NCBI RefSeq assembly: GCF_023065955.2
Contig: NW_026622952.1
Location: forward strand, 29,808,313-29,872,312
From: Ursus arctos
Lineage: Eukaryota; Chordata; Mammalia; Carnivora; Ursidae
DNA length: 64,000 nucleotides
Direction of reading: 5' to 3'
Within the stretch, counting starts at the first letter, position 1; every line of letters begins with the position of its first letter. This document shows positions 36,101 through 48,803 of the stretch, in pieces. The notes beneath the pieces are model-generated. The model worked only from the letters and a program-made list of their open reading frames with translations. It was not told where the DNA came from and ran no database searches. The translations under genes were made by a program, and so were the position numbers.

Positions 36101-37989
36101 GATCCTTTAGCAGAATATCAAAATGGTTAAAACACTGGGATTTTCCAAATGCAAAAAGATTTTCTTCGTGGGTGTAGGAGTACTAAATTAAGGTGGAGAA
36201 CGGACGAGGTGGGATATCTGATCTAAATATGTACCATATAAACAAATCTGGTCCTCTAAGATTCAAATGCTGTTAGGGAAATAGAACTAAATTGCCCATC
36301 TTTCTGCACTGATGCCTCTAATGTGGATGAAATCCCTTATCTTTCCAATTTAAATATATGTATTTCATTGAACTGTTCCAATGTGTTAATGTTTTGCTTT
36401 CCTCTTAGAAAATGTACCTCTCTGAAAGTTACTAGCTCCCAAACATCTGCTTAACCACATCATATATTTTAAGATCATGAGATTTTTTTTTTTCTACAAA
36501 ATTTCTTTTTTGTATACAATTCAGTACACATGCACCAAAGTTCTGGATTCTTTTCATTTAGATTTGGATTTCAGGCATGCCTTAATTATAAACAGCCAGA
36601 GCCACCTATTGAGTTTTTAATACTTTTTTTGATGTGTCAAGGTCAATTTTAAAGATCCCTATTTTCTTTTCTGGAGCCAGCATGTATTAGTCGTTGCTAA
36701 ATATTTTGTATAGCCATGAAAATATTCAATGCCTCACCTGCAGGAGAGTTAGAAGAATGAGTAGAGTCAGTTGGCTTAATGAAGAATTTAATAAAAACTT
36801 TCTCATATGCAGGTTATTCCAGCTTCATTTTAAACATAGTGTTAGAAGCGAAATAATTTCTTCACAGATTCAAGTAGTTGCTTCATATAACCCATAGATT
36901 TACTTTAACAATGACACACAAAACGTGGAACTTTAATAACTCATGAGTATTAATTTCGCTTCAATGGGTATTGTTTTCCAAGCCTATTTTATCAGAACCA
37001 GATGAACTTTCTTGTTTATGTGAGAGCCTTGAAACATTTACATTGTCCCAATTTTTTAAGTGCTATATATTTAAGTTTATGGAACCAGTGTGTGTACTAC
37101 TGAATGCTTCTTAAGAGCACTGATAAAATTTCATAATTCTTTGAGGCAGGAGAAATGCTTGCACTTGATACCTTTACACAAATACTTGGAAGGCCTGACA
37201 TTTGAAGTCAGAATCATTCTGAACCTTTTGCATTTGACTAGAATCCGTCAAATGGACACAGGGTCTTAAAATGAAAAATATTTTCTCCTTTCTTCTATTC
37301 TGTGACAGATGCGCATTCCCTTTTAAAATATAGTTGAACAACTAACTGAACAGATCTCAGAAAGGCTGCACCAATTTTTCATCTATTCATTGTTGGCTCA
37401 ATGGAGTGCAATAAATCAGAGGGAGGCTAAAAATCACGAAGAGCACTCAGTCAGCAAGGACTTATTGAAAGCCTTCAATGTAAAGAGTACTGAACTAGTC
37501 ATCATAGAGATAAAAGAGAAATTAAGGCATGACTCTAGTCCTAGAGATTTGCAGGATGGATGATTCAGTGTTGCAGAAAGACATCTCTTCCTATAAAACA
37601 ATATTTAGTCTCTTTGCCTCCAAGTTGGGCTGCATAAAATAAATTGAAGATCATTTCCTTTGGATAACATCAGATACATGATTACCCATTTGGGTACCCA
37701 GAAGTATGGTCAGTCTGTTCACAAGTTTTCAATCTTTCCATACTGCCTATGGCATTATATACAAATTCCTCTTTCCAGTTACAGTTTTCAATAGAATAAA
37801 ACTTCAGCTTAGATTTTTAATATTATATTTTGTTATTCTAAAACGGAACCATCAATCAGTAGTACTAGTTACTCATAATCTACTTGGTCCTAGACTTTGT
37901 GATAAGGGATAAAACGAAGCAATTCTTGCTTTGCATGGCACCATATTAACCAAAACGGAGACATTATGGAACCATGTCCTCCCTTTGCA
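33181..37989. other. Longest unassigned stretch; apparently unique non-coding DNA
   Basis: No gene or confident repeat in 4.8 kb, which is notable given repeat density elsewhere. A homeodomain-type core lies at 34064-34069 in a balanced-composition block (33.95-34.10 kb). At 37440-37560 a weak match to an ancient mammalian repeat may occur. Frames of 86 codons or fewer carry no recognised domain. Confidence 0.42.
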
Positions 37990-38760
37990 GTTTACACTTG
38001 ATTTCAAAAGTTTGGTTTATAGAAGAATCACAAAGATAGTACAGAATTCCTACATACCCCTCACATAGCTTACCCTAATGGTTTCATCTTCTATAACCAT
38101 GGCCCACTTATCAAAACTATGATGGTCACACTGGTATACTTTTAACAAAACTACTTGGTGTTACTTGGATACACTAGTTTTTCTATGAATCTCCTTTTTC
38201 TGTTCCAAGATCTAATTCAAGATACTACAATGCATTGAGTCTTCATGTCTCCTTAGTCTAATCTAGGAGAGTTTTTTTTTTTCCTTGTCTTTCATGACCT
38301 TGACACTTTTGTAGGCTGATGGTTAGATACTTTTGTCCCGCATCCCTTGACTTGGGTTTGTCTGATGTTTCTCATGATTAACCTGGTGCTATAGATTTTG
38401 TGGAAGAATACCATTGAGGTACTCTTAACTCATCCTATTGGGGTGATATTAATATGATTTACTTTGGATCATGTTAACCTTGACTATTTAGTGAAGAAAG
38501 CGTCTTCCAGGATTCTTCAGTGTAAAGTTACTGTCTTTTCCTTTATATACTCTAATCACTAGAAGGAAGTAGCTAAATCCAGCCCATACTCAAGAGGGTG
38601 GTGGTGATTAAACTCCACCTCTTGAGGCTAGGGGTATCAAAGACTTGTGGACATATGTTAAAATTATTGCAATATTTTCGGGGTATGTTAAATATTTGAC
38701 TACATTTGTCAGTGTTATCTTGCCTGCGTAAGTTACAACTGTGGTGTTCCTAGAAACAGT
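37990..38760 (-). mobile_element. Old L1 3' UTR, antisense (L1M-type)
   Basis: A collinear set on the minus strand: AATCACAAAGATAGTACAGA, CCTCACATAGCTTACCCTAA, CTCCTTTTTCTGTTCCAAGA, TCATGTCTCCTTAGTCTAAT, GTCTTTCATGACCTTGACAC, TTGGGTTTGTCTGATGTTTC and GTAAAGTTACTGTCTTTTCC. This is typical of old L1 3' regions. Confidence 0.85.
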
Positions 38761-39230
38761 GGCACTCTAATAGCGATAAGAAACCACGATCTTGGTTTTC
38801 AGATGCCATTCCACAATGAAAGGAACCATGTTCTTTGGAGGAATAACTGATTCTTGGGTTAGAGCAGGAAATACACAAAAATGAACCTAGAGAATCTTGC
38901 AGTGCTAGAAAATAAGTAAGTGCTAAGAGCAAAACAAAGAATCAGGGCATTTTAAAAGGACATGTTAAATTGTGACAGTAACAGATTATAACCCCCCAAA
39001 TAAGACTTAAAACCCATGAGTCCATATTGATGATAGTAATTGAATAAACAGGAGAAAAGGGACAAACATTTCTTATAGAAGAATTCCAGTTACTAAATGT
39101 AGAAACAGTGAAGGAAACAGGTCTTCTATTAATAATTTCCATCCAATTTAATATGTGGCAGAAATACATTTCATATAATTTTGTCAAATATATGAATGTG
39201 CATAGTGCTCTTATCAATCCAGATGCTTTT
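38761..39230 (-). mobile_element. Possible continuation of old L1/MER repeat, antisense
   Basis: GAGTCCATATTGATGATAGT, AGAAGAATTCCAGTTACTAA and TAGAAACAGTGAAGGAAACA resemble text that often accompanies old L1 3' ends. Continuity with the preceding element is not certain. The 91-codon frame on the minus strand lies wholly in it. Confidence 0.35.
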
Positions 39231-39874
39231 TTATGCCATAATACTCTTTTACAATAAAACTAACACTCGTTAAAAATTTGAAAACTGTACATATTAAGAA
39301 GAAAAATGCAGTCAGGCCATAAATAAACCTGGCTTCTAGTATATATAGTCAGTATTTTTATTTGCATTTCTCTTTTGTGAGCATTTATGTATTCATCTTA
39401 TATACAAGATTTGAATAATATTGCAGATGCTGTTTTGCTCCTTGAATTTCTTTTTATTTTTTATTTATTTTTGCAAACTGTAGGTTTTTTTTTTTTCCCC
39501 AGTGTTACGTATTTTGAAAATCAGGATTTTAATTACCAGGTTCTATTATCTAGGAAGCCCACATACATTTAGCTAAAAAATCTCCTTTGGAAATTTTGCC
39601 TAATGGTATAATGCCCTTGTATGTAGGTCTTTGCCTATACATCATTATAGTTAAGGTTAACTTTTGGCAAGATTAATATTCAAAAATAAAAAAAACAATC
39701 TTCTTATGCACAAAACATTACTTTTCAATACTGCCATAAAACTGTAGTTTTAAACTGGAAAATAACCATTGTAATATGTGGGACACTTAAATAATTCCAA
39801 GTGTTTTACACTATCATCGATGCTAAATGTATTTTTACCCAAATTATTGACTAAATGAGAAATAAATTCTCAAA
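39231..39874. other. Unassigned AT-rich non-coding sequence
   Basis: Poly-T and AT-rich sequence; no supported feature. Confidence 0.45.
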
Positions 39875-40065
39875 TGTTTTAAGCTACTAAGTGTTGCTAA
39901 ATTGATTTCCAACATAAATTGCACTATAGAAAATTCCCACCATCAATGGTTCTTTGTTTTATGTATCATTGTTAACTATAATCATTTTGTTTAAAACCTT
40001 GCCAATTTTGTATGCATAAAAGTATCTATTAACACTTGTCTTTAATTTTTAGGAAGTTTGAACAT
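39875..40065 (-). mobile_element. Old HAL1/L1 fragment, antisense
   Basis: GCTAAATTGATTTCCAACAT, then ATTCCCACCATCAATGG and a CCTTGCCAATTTTGTATGC segment follow the order of an antisense HAL1/L1M ORF2-like part. It is short and diverged. Confidence 0.5.
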
Positions 40066-41425
40066 GTAGGGTTGAAAAGAATAATGAAGATGGGTTTATA
40101 TCATTAGTATATGTGAGCTATATCTCATAGTAGAGCACACATTATTCAATGGTCAGTAATTGCTAGATTAATTCAACATAACTTGAAAATGGAGTCAAAG
40201 TTTTTAATGGAAGTCTATTTTACTTTTCCAGCTTTACTAAGGTTTGATAGAAAAAAAAATTGTATATATTTAGGTCCTATATGAAGTGTGCTTATTCTGA
40301 TGGTAGACAAAGGGAATCTAGAAAACAAAATATAATTATCTTGAAATAGACTATGAAAACTAAGCTGAAAAATACATCCTATAAGATATTCGAGAAATTT
40401 AAAACATTTACAAACCCTTTTTAGTTCAAAAGCTTCTATTTTCATAAAGTTCTAATTACTTTATAAACAAATACTATAGAAGCATCAAGAATAATATTCT
40501 TAGAGCAGATAATGAAAATTCAGAATAATTTTGTCATTTTAACACAATCCCAATAGGAAATGTAATGATGTCAATAAAAGATGATTGAGTAGCTTTTGAA
40601 ATATGATCTATGTATATATCAGTAATTTGTTGGGGGCTTATAGATAGGTCAGTTGAAATGTCAGTGCTATAATGTCATGATCATTAACCTGTTTAAGTTA
40701 GCAGATCTCTATGATCTAATAAAATACATACTTGGATATGTTCTATTGCCTTGTTTGCCAAGAAAAAAAAAAAAAACTATTAAAATAAAATCTTTATTGT
40801 CGAAACACCTGAAGAGGCCAGAAGGGACTTGAAGTTCTTTCACCGAAGTGCAAGAAAATGCAAAAATTAAGTCAGAATGCACATTTTCATTATGTTAATT
40901 TCTTTTATCAGCAAAAGTAGAAAAACCATCCATCTGTTGAATTAAAAAAACATTTGCCAAGCACTTTTTTCCTTTTAATTTTAATCCTTGTGTATTTTAA
41001 GAGAAATGAAATCCATACATATGTTTGCTATTTTTACTTTCAGATTCTACCAAAGTTAAGTTTATTCAAGTTCATTCTATTTCCCCTTAATCTGTGTTTT
41101 ATCAGTTTCAGATTAAATCTTTTAGGTAAAGAGGTGGGTAAGTAGAACTTTTAGTAGGTAAATGGATTCTGATTCTGTCTTTTAAGCACTTACTACCCTA
41201 ATGCTTTATTCATTGAAACGTTGAAGTGTCAGGCTGTGTCACAGGTAACACTAAACCTTCATAAAAACTTCAGTCATAGTGTCTGCCTTCAAGTTGCTTA
41301 CACTCTAATCAAGGGAATAAAATAACACTGCCTTGCAAATCCCAGTAAGAAAACAAACACATGAGAAGAGCTGTCTTTTCTTAATGAAATGTAAATAAAG
41401 GGATAGTTGACATAGAGAAAATATA
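40066..41425. other. Unassigned AT-rich non-coding sequence
   Basis: No gene. A short stretch near 41255-41340 (TCTGCCTTCAAGTTGCTTAC) resembles an ancient mammalian repeat that also appears near 49.2 and 61.5 kb. Confidence 0.42.
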
Positions 41426-41441
41426 TAAAGTCACAGTTGTT

Positions 41442-41652
41442 TCTTTTTTTTTTTTTTTTTAAAGATTTTTTATTTATTTATTCGACAGAGATAGAGACAG
41501 CCAGCGAGAGAGGGAACACAAGCAGGGGGAGTGGGAGAGGAAGAAGCAGGCTCATAGAGGAGGAGCCTGACGTGGGGCTCGAACCCGGAACGCCGGGATC
41601 ACGCCCTGAGCCGAAGGCAGACGCTTTAACCGCTGTGCCACCCAGGCGCCCC
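41442..41652 (-). mobile_element. Carnivore tRNA-derived SINE (SINEC, bear/seal-type), antisense, young
   Basis: A poly-T tract is followed by AAAGATTTTTTATTTATTTA, CAGCCAGCGAGAGAGGGAAC and the CCCAGGCGCCCC head. A perfect 16-bp target duplication TAAAGTCACAGTTGTT lies at 41426-41441 and 41653-41668. The intact duplication and long tail indicate a recent insertion. The 72-codon frame on the plus strand is antisense SINE. Confidence 0.98.
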
Positions 41653-41873
41653 TAAAGTCACAGTTGTTAAATATATGATCCACAAAGGGCTGCGCTTATC
41701 TCTACAATGGATAGCACTTGACCTGCAGTGTTAGCATACCACATGATGTTACATACCACCATGCCCTTCCGGTGTCCATCGATGTGGTTGACTGGGCTTT
41801 GAGGTTTATGACAGGATGACAAAATAACACCATTGATGATAATGAAAAGGGCATGCAAACAAGAGGATGGCTG

Positions 41874-42066
41874 GGGGCACCTAGGTGGCTTGGTCTGTTA
41901 AGTATCTGACTCTTGGTTTCGGCTCAGGTCATGATCTCAGGGCTGTGAGATCGAGCCACGAGTCGGGCACTATGCCCCATGCCACAGGTTCAGCATGGAG
42001 TCTGGTTGTCCCTCTCCCTCTGCCCCTTCTCCGTATTCTATTTTACTAAAATAAAAATCTAAATTT
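41874..42066 (+). mobile_element. Carnivore tRNA-derived SINE, sense, older type
   Basis: GGGGCACCTAGGTGGCTTGG, TCGGCTCAGGTCATGATCTC and TGAGATCGAGCC identify the tRNA-like head. The body ends CTCCGTATTCTATTTTAC with a degenerate A-rich tail. It lies only about 220 bases from the younger antisense SINE, so the pair could fold as an inverted repeat. Confidence 0.92.
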
Positions 42067-43329
42067 TTTGTGTTGACCAGTGACATTTCTGTGACATAAT
42101 TGAATGTCTACTTAGTTTCCTGTTGTATAGACAGTGAGGAAATGAGAAATGATATAGTAGAATAAAAAGAAATGTAGGGTTGATACTGCAAATCAAGCCT
42201 TTCAGAATGCATACATGTATAGCATAATCATGCTAACTCTACTCTTCAAATAAATCTGAGGTAAGATTTAATACACTGAATACCGCCTATGTTAACAAAA
42301 TTATTAGAGAACCAAATGTTAGACCTGCTTACTTTTTGGTAACTTAAAATTCCAGGAAACAATACATAGGTATTTTAAAAGGAAAAGAGAAGGCAGCAAG
42401 AATTTGCCATAACTGAACTGTTATCCATGTGTGAAAGCAGCATAAAAAATTCTCATAAGTGGAGGATCTCAGAAAATACACCAGTTTTTCACTAAAGAAA
42501 TAAGATAATAAAGTTTGTCAAAATAAGTATTTTAAACAAATACAACCTTATTAGTTAAAACACATTTTGAAATACTTGAGCAGATATCTAAAATGTGCCC
42601 ATTTTCATTTTAAAATTAAAAATTATAAATATTTGAGTAGAACAATGCATGTTAAATTTACACGTTTGTAAAGCGTTCTCATAAAATTAAAGGCATGATA
42701 TATACCTCAAAATAACTGGAAATGATCAACACAAACCAAGCACAATTAATTGTGATCACAGCATATAAAACAAAGGATGAGCAAAGTGAGAAGGCATAAA
42801 ACACCATAAGCATGAAACAGGGACCAGAAAACCAACTACTCTTCTGAGAACACATTTTAATACTTCGTTATTGTACTGAAAGCTAGACATTCAAGTTCAG
42901 TTAAAAATGCAATCCAGACACCTCAGAAGCAAAAATACTTGTAAAACAAAATAGAGATTAGACAACAGTTTATTAAAGAATAAAAGTAAAGCCAGATTGA
43001 TAGTAGTTTCAGGCAAATTTGACTTTGGAGGAAAGGTACTATATGCCTGAGAGTGTTTTATTTTACTGTGTTTGGAGTAAATCTCAGTGAAGATAGAGTG
43101 GTAATGAATCTGAAAACTTGTAACAAAATGTCACAACATAGAGTAAGGAAATGTTAACTTTGTCATTTGAAAATAAAAGTTAAAATAGTGATGGAAGGGA
43201 AACGAAATCCCTGTTTGTCAATCCCTGTCTGTGACAATCCCTAATTGCCTGTTAGTTGCCTGTTCAGTGTGCCTCTTCCCTTTCTTTTTTGATAATAGAT
43301 TTGATAGTTGATGTAATTATTTTGCTATC
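42067..43329. other. Unassigned AT-rich non-coding sequence
   Basis: A-rich on the plus strand; no gene or named repeat. Confidence 0.45.
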
Positions 43330-43690
43330 AATAAAGCCGACCAAAGTACGCTATTTTTCAGCCTGACTTGCAGTTGGTATGAACATAGAGCTAGGTTCTG
43401 ACCAATGAGGTGTGAAGCTTATTTTGGATCTCTTTCAACATAATGTTCTGCGAAGATTTATCAATGGAGCTGGCCGAGTCAGAAGTTGTGCCCCTTCTGC
43501 TTTATTCCTCTCCTTCCTTTCAGCTGTCTGGAACACAGCTGTGCAGCTGGAATTCTGTATCCACCTTAGATCAGGAAGAAATTTTGAGAAAGCCAGGCAC
43601 TAAAATAACCAGAGAAAAAGAAGAAATTTGTGTTGCTGATGACAACGAACTGCCATTTGGGACTGGATTGCATACCTTCAATTTTTTTTT
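43330..43690 (+). mobile_element. Medium-reiterated repeat, family not determined
   Basis: TTCTGACCAATGAGGTGTGA, CTCTCCTTCCTTTCAGCTGT, a GGAACACAGCTGTGCAGCTGG segment and GATTGCATACC follow a familiar mammalian MER-type layout. I cannot say whether it is an LTR or a DNA transposon. The overlapping 86-codon and 63-codon frames within it are not genes in my view. Confidence 0.42.
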
Positions 43691-43868
43691 TTTAAATATA
43701 TAACCAAGAGCTCTCATTCTAAATCTGCTGTATTTGGAATTTTCTGTTTAACGCATTCAAGTACAATTTCTAACTAAGACCCATAAAGAGATTTAGTTCA
43801 TATAACTAACATTGAATCCATTTTTATGCTACGCAAAGGCTACATTTTTCTTTCCAACATCTGTAAAG

Positions 43869-46145
43869 TTATTTTTTTTGAGATGTAACTGACATCTTAG
43901 TTTCAGATGTATAGCGTAATGCTTTGATATATGTATATATTGCAAAATGATCACTACAGTAAAAGCTTAAGATCTGTCACCACACAGTTACAGTTACAGT
44001 TACAGTTTTTTTCTTGTGATGAAAACTTTAATATCTACTCTCTTAGCTTTCAAATGTAGAATTCAGTATTACTAACTACAGTAATGCTTGACTTTACATC
44101 CCTAGGATTTATTTTAAAACAGAAGCTTGTATATTTTGATCGCTTTTACCCATCAGCCCAACCTCCCACCCTTGCGTCTAACAACTACTAATCTGTTCTG
44201 AATGAGTTCTTGGTTTTTTTTTTTTTTAATTCTACATATAAATGAGATCATTCAGTATTTGTCTTTCTCTGTTGGACTTCACCTAGTATGATGTCCTCAA
44301 GATCTGTCCGTGTTGTCAGAAATGGCAGGATTTCCTTTATTATGGCTGAATAATATTAATTGTATATAAGCATATATAAGCATCACAATTCTTTTATCCG
44401 TCCATCAATGGCCACTTTATGTTTCCTTATCTTGGCTATCATAAAAAATGCTGCAGTGAGCATGGTAGGTATCTGTTCAAATTAGTGTTTTCATTTTTGT
44501 CATATAAACATCCAGAAGTGGAATTGTTGGATCATATGCTAGTTCTATCTTTAGTTTTTGGAGGAAACTCCACATTATTTTCCATTATGGCTGTACCAGT
44601 TTACATTCCCAACAGTGGACAGGAGTTCTCTGTTTTCCATATCCTCGCCGACACTTGTTATATCTTGTCTTTTTGATAATAGAAATCCTAACAGATATGT
44701 GGTTGATAGCTGATTGTGGTTTTGATTTGTATTTCCTGATTAATAATGTTGAACATTTTTTGATGTACCTGTTGACCAGTTGTATGTAGTCTTTGGGAAA
44801 GTGTCTACTGACGCCCTTTGCCCATTTTTCATTTGGACTGCCTTTTTTGTTGTATGGGTTATGTATTTTGGATATTAACTCATGATTTGCAAATATATTC
44901 TTCCATTTGGTAGGTTGCCTTTTGTTGATGATTTCCTTTGCTGTGCAAGTTTTTTAGTTTGATGTAGTCCCACTTGTTTTTGCTTTTCTTGCTTTTTAAA
45001 ACTTTTGGTTTTAGGTCTAAAAAATTACTGTTTAAGACTGATTTCAAAGAGTTTACTGTGTATGTTTTCTTCTAAGATTTCAGGTCTTAATTCGAGTTTT
45101 CAGTCCGTTTTGAGCTAATTTTTGTGTATGGCGTAAGAAGGTGGTTCAGTTTGTGTCTTTGGCATGTGGCTGTCTGGATTTCCCAACACCATTTATTGAA
45201 GGGATTGTCCTTTCCCCATTGTATGTTCTTGCCTCTTTTGTCATAAATTCACTATATATGTGTGAGTTTATTTCTGGGCTCTCCATTGTGTTCCATTGAT
45301 CTATATGTCTGTTTTCATGCCAATACCATACTGTTTTCATGATTATAGCTTTGTAATATAGTTTAAAACCAGGGTGTGTGATGCCTCCAGCTTTTTTCTT
45401 TCAAGAGTGCTTTGGCACGTTGAAGTTTTCTGTGGTTCCATGCAAATTTTAGGACTCTTTGTTCTATAAAAAATGCCTTTAGAATTTTGGTAGGGATTGC
45501 ATTGAATCTGCAGATTGCCTTGGGTAGTATGGACATTTTAATAACATTAATTCTTCTGATCTGTGAACATGAAATACCTTTCTATATATCTGTGTCATCT
45601 TTAATTTCTTTTGTGAGTGTTATATAGTTTTCAGTGTACAGGTCTTTAGCTTTCTTGGTTCAGTTTATTTCTAGTATTATGTTGTTTTTGATGCTCTTGT
45701 AAATGGACTTTTTAATTTCTCTTTTGGATTGTTTGTTTTTAATATATAGAAACACAGCTGTATTTTTGTATATTGATTTTTGTACCCTGTAATGTAATTT
45801 GTTCATTAATTGTAACAGCTATTTGGTAGAGATTTTAGGGTTTTTCATATATGGTATTATGCCATCTGCAAATAGTGACCGTTTACTTTTCTCTTTCCAG
45901 TTTGGATGCCTTTTATTTTTGTTGGCTAACTGCTCTACCCAGGACTTCCAATACTTTGCTGAATGAAAGTGTTGAGAATGGGCATCCTTTTCTTGTTCCT
46001 GGTCTTAAGGGTGAAGCTCTAAGCTTTTCATTGTTAGGTATGATGTAGCTACATCCTTATCCTATGTGGCCTTTATTATGGTGAGGTATGTTCCCTCTAT
46101 ACCTACTCTATTGAGAGTTGTTATCATAAATGGATGTTGAAAAGT
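43869..46145 (-). mobile_element. L1, antisense, 2.3 kb, 3' UTR plus C-terminal half of ORF2
   Basis: Starts with an L1MA/L1MB-like 3' UTR (GAGATGTAACTGACATCTTA, CTACTCTCTTAGCTTTC), then ORF2 from its C-terminal end (about 44.2-44.9 kb) back through the polymerase part (to about 46.1 kb), all on the minus strand. The frame at 45146-45340 reads like an ORF2 segment (IDQWN motif near its start). A hexamer run (ACAGTT)x4 sits in the 3' UTR at 43984-44008. Stops and frameshifts make it inactive. Confidence 0.93.
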
Positions 46146-46524
46146 TTTTTTTTAAATAAATCTATACTTGAGTATAAGTTTGAACTTTTAGAAGCAGCAA
46201 ATGAACATAGTGCAATCCTGAATAAGATCTATCAACTAATAATACATGCTTAACGGAGCTTCAAAAAGTTGCAGCTATTTAGCCAAAGAAATGGCAAAAA
46301 TGAAAAAATGCTAACTAATTAAATATCAGTCTGAAAAGGGGAAATCCTATCTGCATTCATGACTATAAGCTCCCAGGATCAAGAGCCTTTATCTAGCTCC
46401 ACAACCTGGGGTGGGGTGGGAGGGACAGCAGTTCTAGACCCTCTGTCCTCATGACTCCCTGGGAATAGGTTAGAATCATCTTTAATTTTATGCATTGGGT
46501 CACGTTCTTAGGGGTGATTCATAG

Positions 46525-46940
46525 TATAAGGCAAGGTAACTCTACTTCTGGATGTATAATGTAAGAGAAAAAAAAACAAGATGCAGACTAGGATTTGTTG
46601 CAAAGGATATTTATATATACATGTTTTATGAACTTGTAAGTAACCAAAATGTATAAGAGAAACACAATTAAATTCTGATAAATAGATTATTAACCAAACA
46701 TAATGAACAATTTTAGATGCCTTTAGTATTATAAATCTTAAATATATGGAAATTTGTATAGAATATAATATCTAAACAATGACAAAAAAGGAAGAACAAC
46801 AAAAATATTATCAACGGTGACTTCTCTTTAGTAGGAAAATAGGTGATTCTTATTCTGTTTATATGATTTTGTTTGCTGCCTGTTTTCTATGGGCATGAAT
46901 TGTTTTCAGTTGCATAGAAAAATTAGAATTTTTGACATAG
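46525..46940 (+). mobile_element. HAL1/L1 3' end, sense, old
   Basis: CTCTACTTCTGGATGTATAA, TTGCAAAGGATATTTATATA, TTCTGATAAATAGATTATTA and TTTGCTGCCTGTTTTCTATG follow the plus-strand order of a HAL1/L1ME-type 3' end. It is one of only two sense-oriented L1-like pieces here. Confidence 0.6.
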
Positions 46941-48586
46941 AACCATAGGTAAGCCAAAAATTAAGATACAAGAGCATGCTTGGTAAAATATAAAGTATTA
47001 CATAAACATGAAATTATAACTCAGGGAACTTGATTCTTTGCACTGATTTATTAACCATATACTATTAAACTTATGTTCTCATAATTAGAGAATTGTTTCA
47101 CTATATTCTTTCAGTGTCTTCAGAGGGCACCCAACATCATTTCATATGCACTTGCCCATGAGTTGAGAAAGGTGTTTCATTCAAGGCTTACAAGTCCATT
47201 CTCCTGTTTGTTAGAAAAAATTTGTACAACCTAGAGAAATTTAGCAGTGTCTTGGTATGGATAAGAAGGACCAGATGCATGAAATAATAACCCAAGTCAA
47301 AAGGCAGATGAAATTTTCTGTTGAACTGTGCTTGACCAGAAACCGAACTCAGTCTTCCAAAAAAGACTGTGATTCTAATAACAGTATAATACTTAGAGTT
47401 TTCCTATAAAATTTCTCTGAAATCGCTCAAATACTGGAAAACTTCTCAAAGACAATCTAAATGAACAGTTTCCTTGTTTCAGAAAATCTATTGGAGGCAA
47501 GACAGTGGGAGTTTAATGGACTGCCTTACCAAGGGGGCAGGTATGGGATATTAGGCTGTTTGATTCCTGTGAACTGAACTGAATGGACCTTGCATTTGTA
47601 TCTGCGAATCAGTTTGACTTAGCATACTGGAAGCTGTGCTGCTGGAAGATGGGATATTCCAATAGCAAAAGAAAAGAGCTACAGTATAAGATTTTGCTGT
47701 CAACATGTAATTGGGATACTATCTGGAGGTACTCTCTAATGGGTTTCTCTAATATTTTCTGTTATTTTGGTACCTCTCCCATTTGGGCTCCAGCATGTGA
47801 GCATCTGTTAGCTTGTGGGAGGTTTTCTATAGCAGAATAAAAAAGAATACAATCAAAATTTGGATTTCTGAGTCAAAAGGTTCAGTTATAAGAAGAAAAA
47901 TAATGAAGGAATACACAATTAGATAGTTCCCTTTTCTCTCATCAGAAAACATTGCTGGGCAAGGTTGAGGTGGGAATGAGGAGAATCAGAACTCAAAGCA
48001 AGGTTATTCTAGCGGGTCTCATTGGTGGTATTTGAAGGGAAATATGATGCTGGGGAATCTGAGAACAGAGTTGACCTGTCGACCCAGTTTTGGGTTAGTC
48101 TTGGAAGATGAGAAGATCCCACACTGCCAAGAAAGGCTGATGAGCATAGGCTAGGAGGGGCTGCATGTCATTTTGAGGCAAAGGGACCTGGAACAACCTC
48201 CCAGTGTTTGCTTTAATGTCATGGAAATGCACCTGAGTTTTTCTTGTTATCCCCAAAGTAACCCAGATTGCCTGAAACATAGAGAACTTAGAAAGGTCAC
48301 AAGGTTGAGAGTGTAAGACGATCTCTTTGACCCCAGAGATAGACACTTAAGTTCATACAAATTCTATACATCTCAACAGATACCACTGTGGTCCAACAAG
48401 GACTAAGGTCTGTATCTGCAGTGCCAGCATGTGGCAATCTGAAAAAAATCACTCAAACCCCTAGAGGTCACCTTCAATTAAAGAAAAATAAAATAACATT
48501 ACTTGATGAATTAGTGGCTTGAGGTTTGTAACTTAGAACTGCAAAGTATGATTCACCATAAATGGCTTCTGGAAGCCTATATTTCT
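46941..48586. other. Unassigned, apparently unique non-coding sequence
   Basis: No gene or named repeat. The 85-codon frame at 47583-47840 has no recognised domain. Confidence 0.43.
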
Positions 48587-48787
48587 TTTTATTTTTTTTA
48601 AAGATTTTATTTATTTATTTGACAGAGAGAGACAGCCAGTGAGAGAAGGAACACAAGCAGGGGGAGTGGGAGAGGAAGAAGCAGGCTCCTAGCAGAGGAG
48701 CCTGATGCGGGGCTTGATCCCAGAACGCCGGGATCACGCCCTGAGCCAAAGGCAGATGCTTAATGACTGCGCCACCCAGGCGCCCCA
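48587..48787 (-). mobile_element. Carnivore tRNA-derived SINE (SINEC, bear/seal-type), antisense, young
   Basis: AAAGATTTTATTTATTTATT, CAGCCAGTGAGAGAAGGAAC and CCCAGGCGCCCC are present. An exact 16-bp duplication GGAAGCCTATATTTCT is at 48571-48586 and 48788-48803. Confidence 0.98.
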
Positions 48788-48803
48788 GGAAGCCTATATT
48801 TCT

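Noticed and set aside
41443..41460. Poly-T tract as a transcription terminator
   Set aside because: It is the complement of the A-tail of an antisense SINE.
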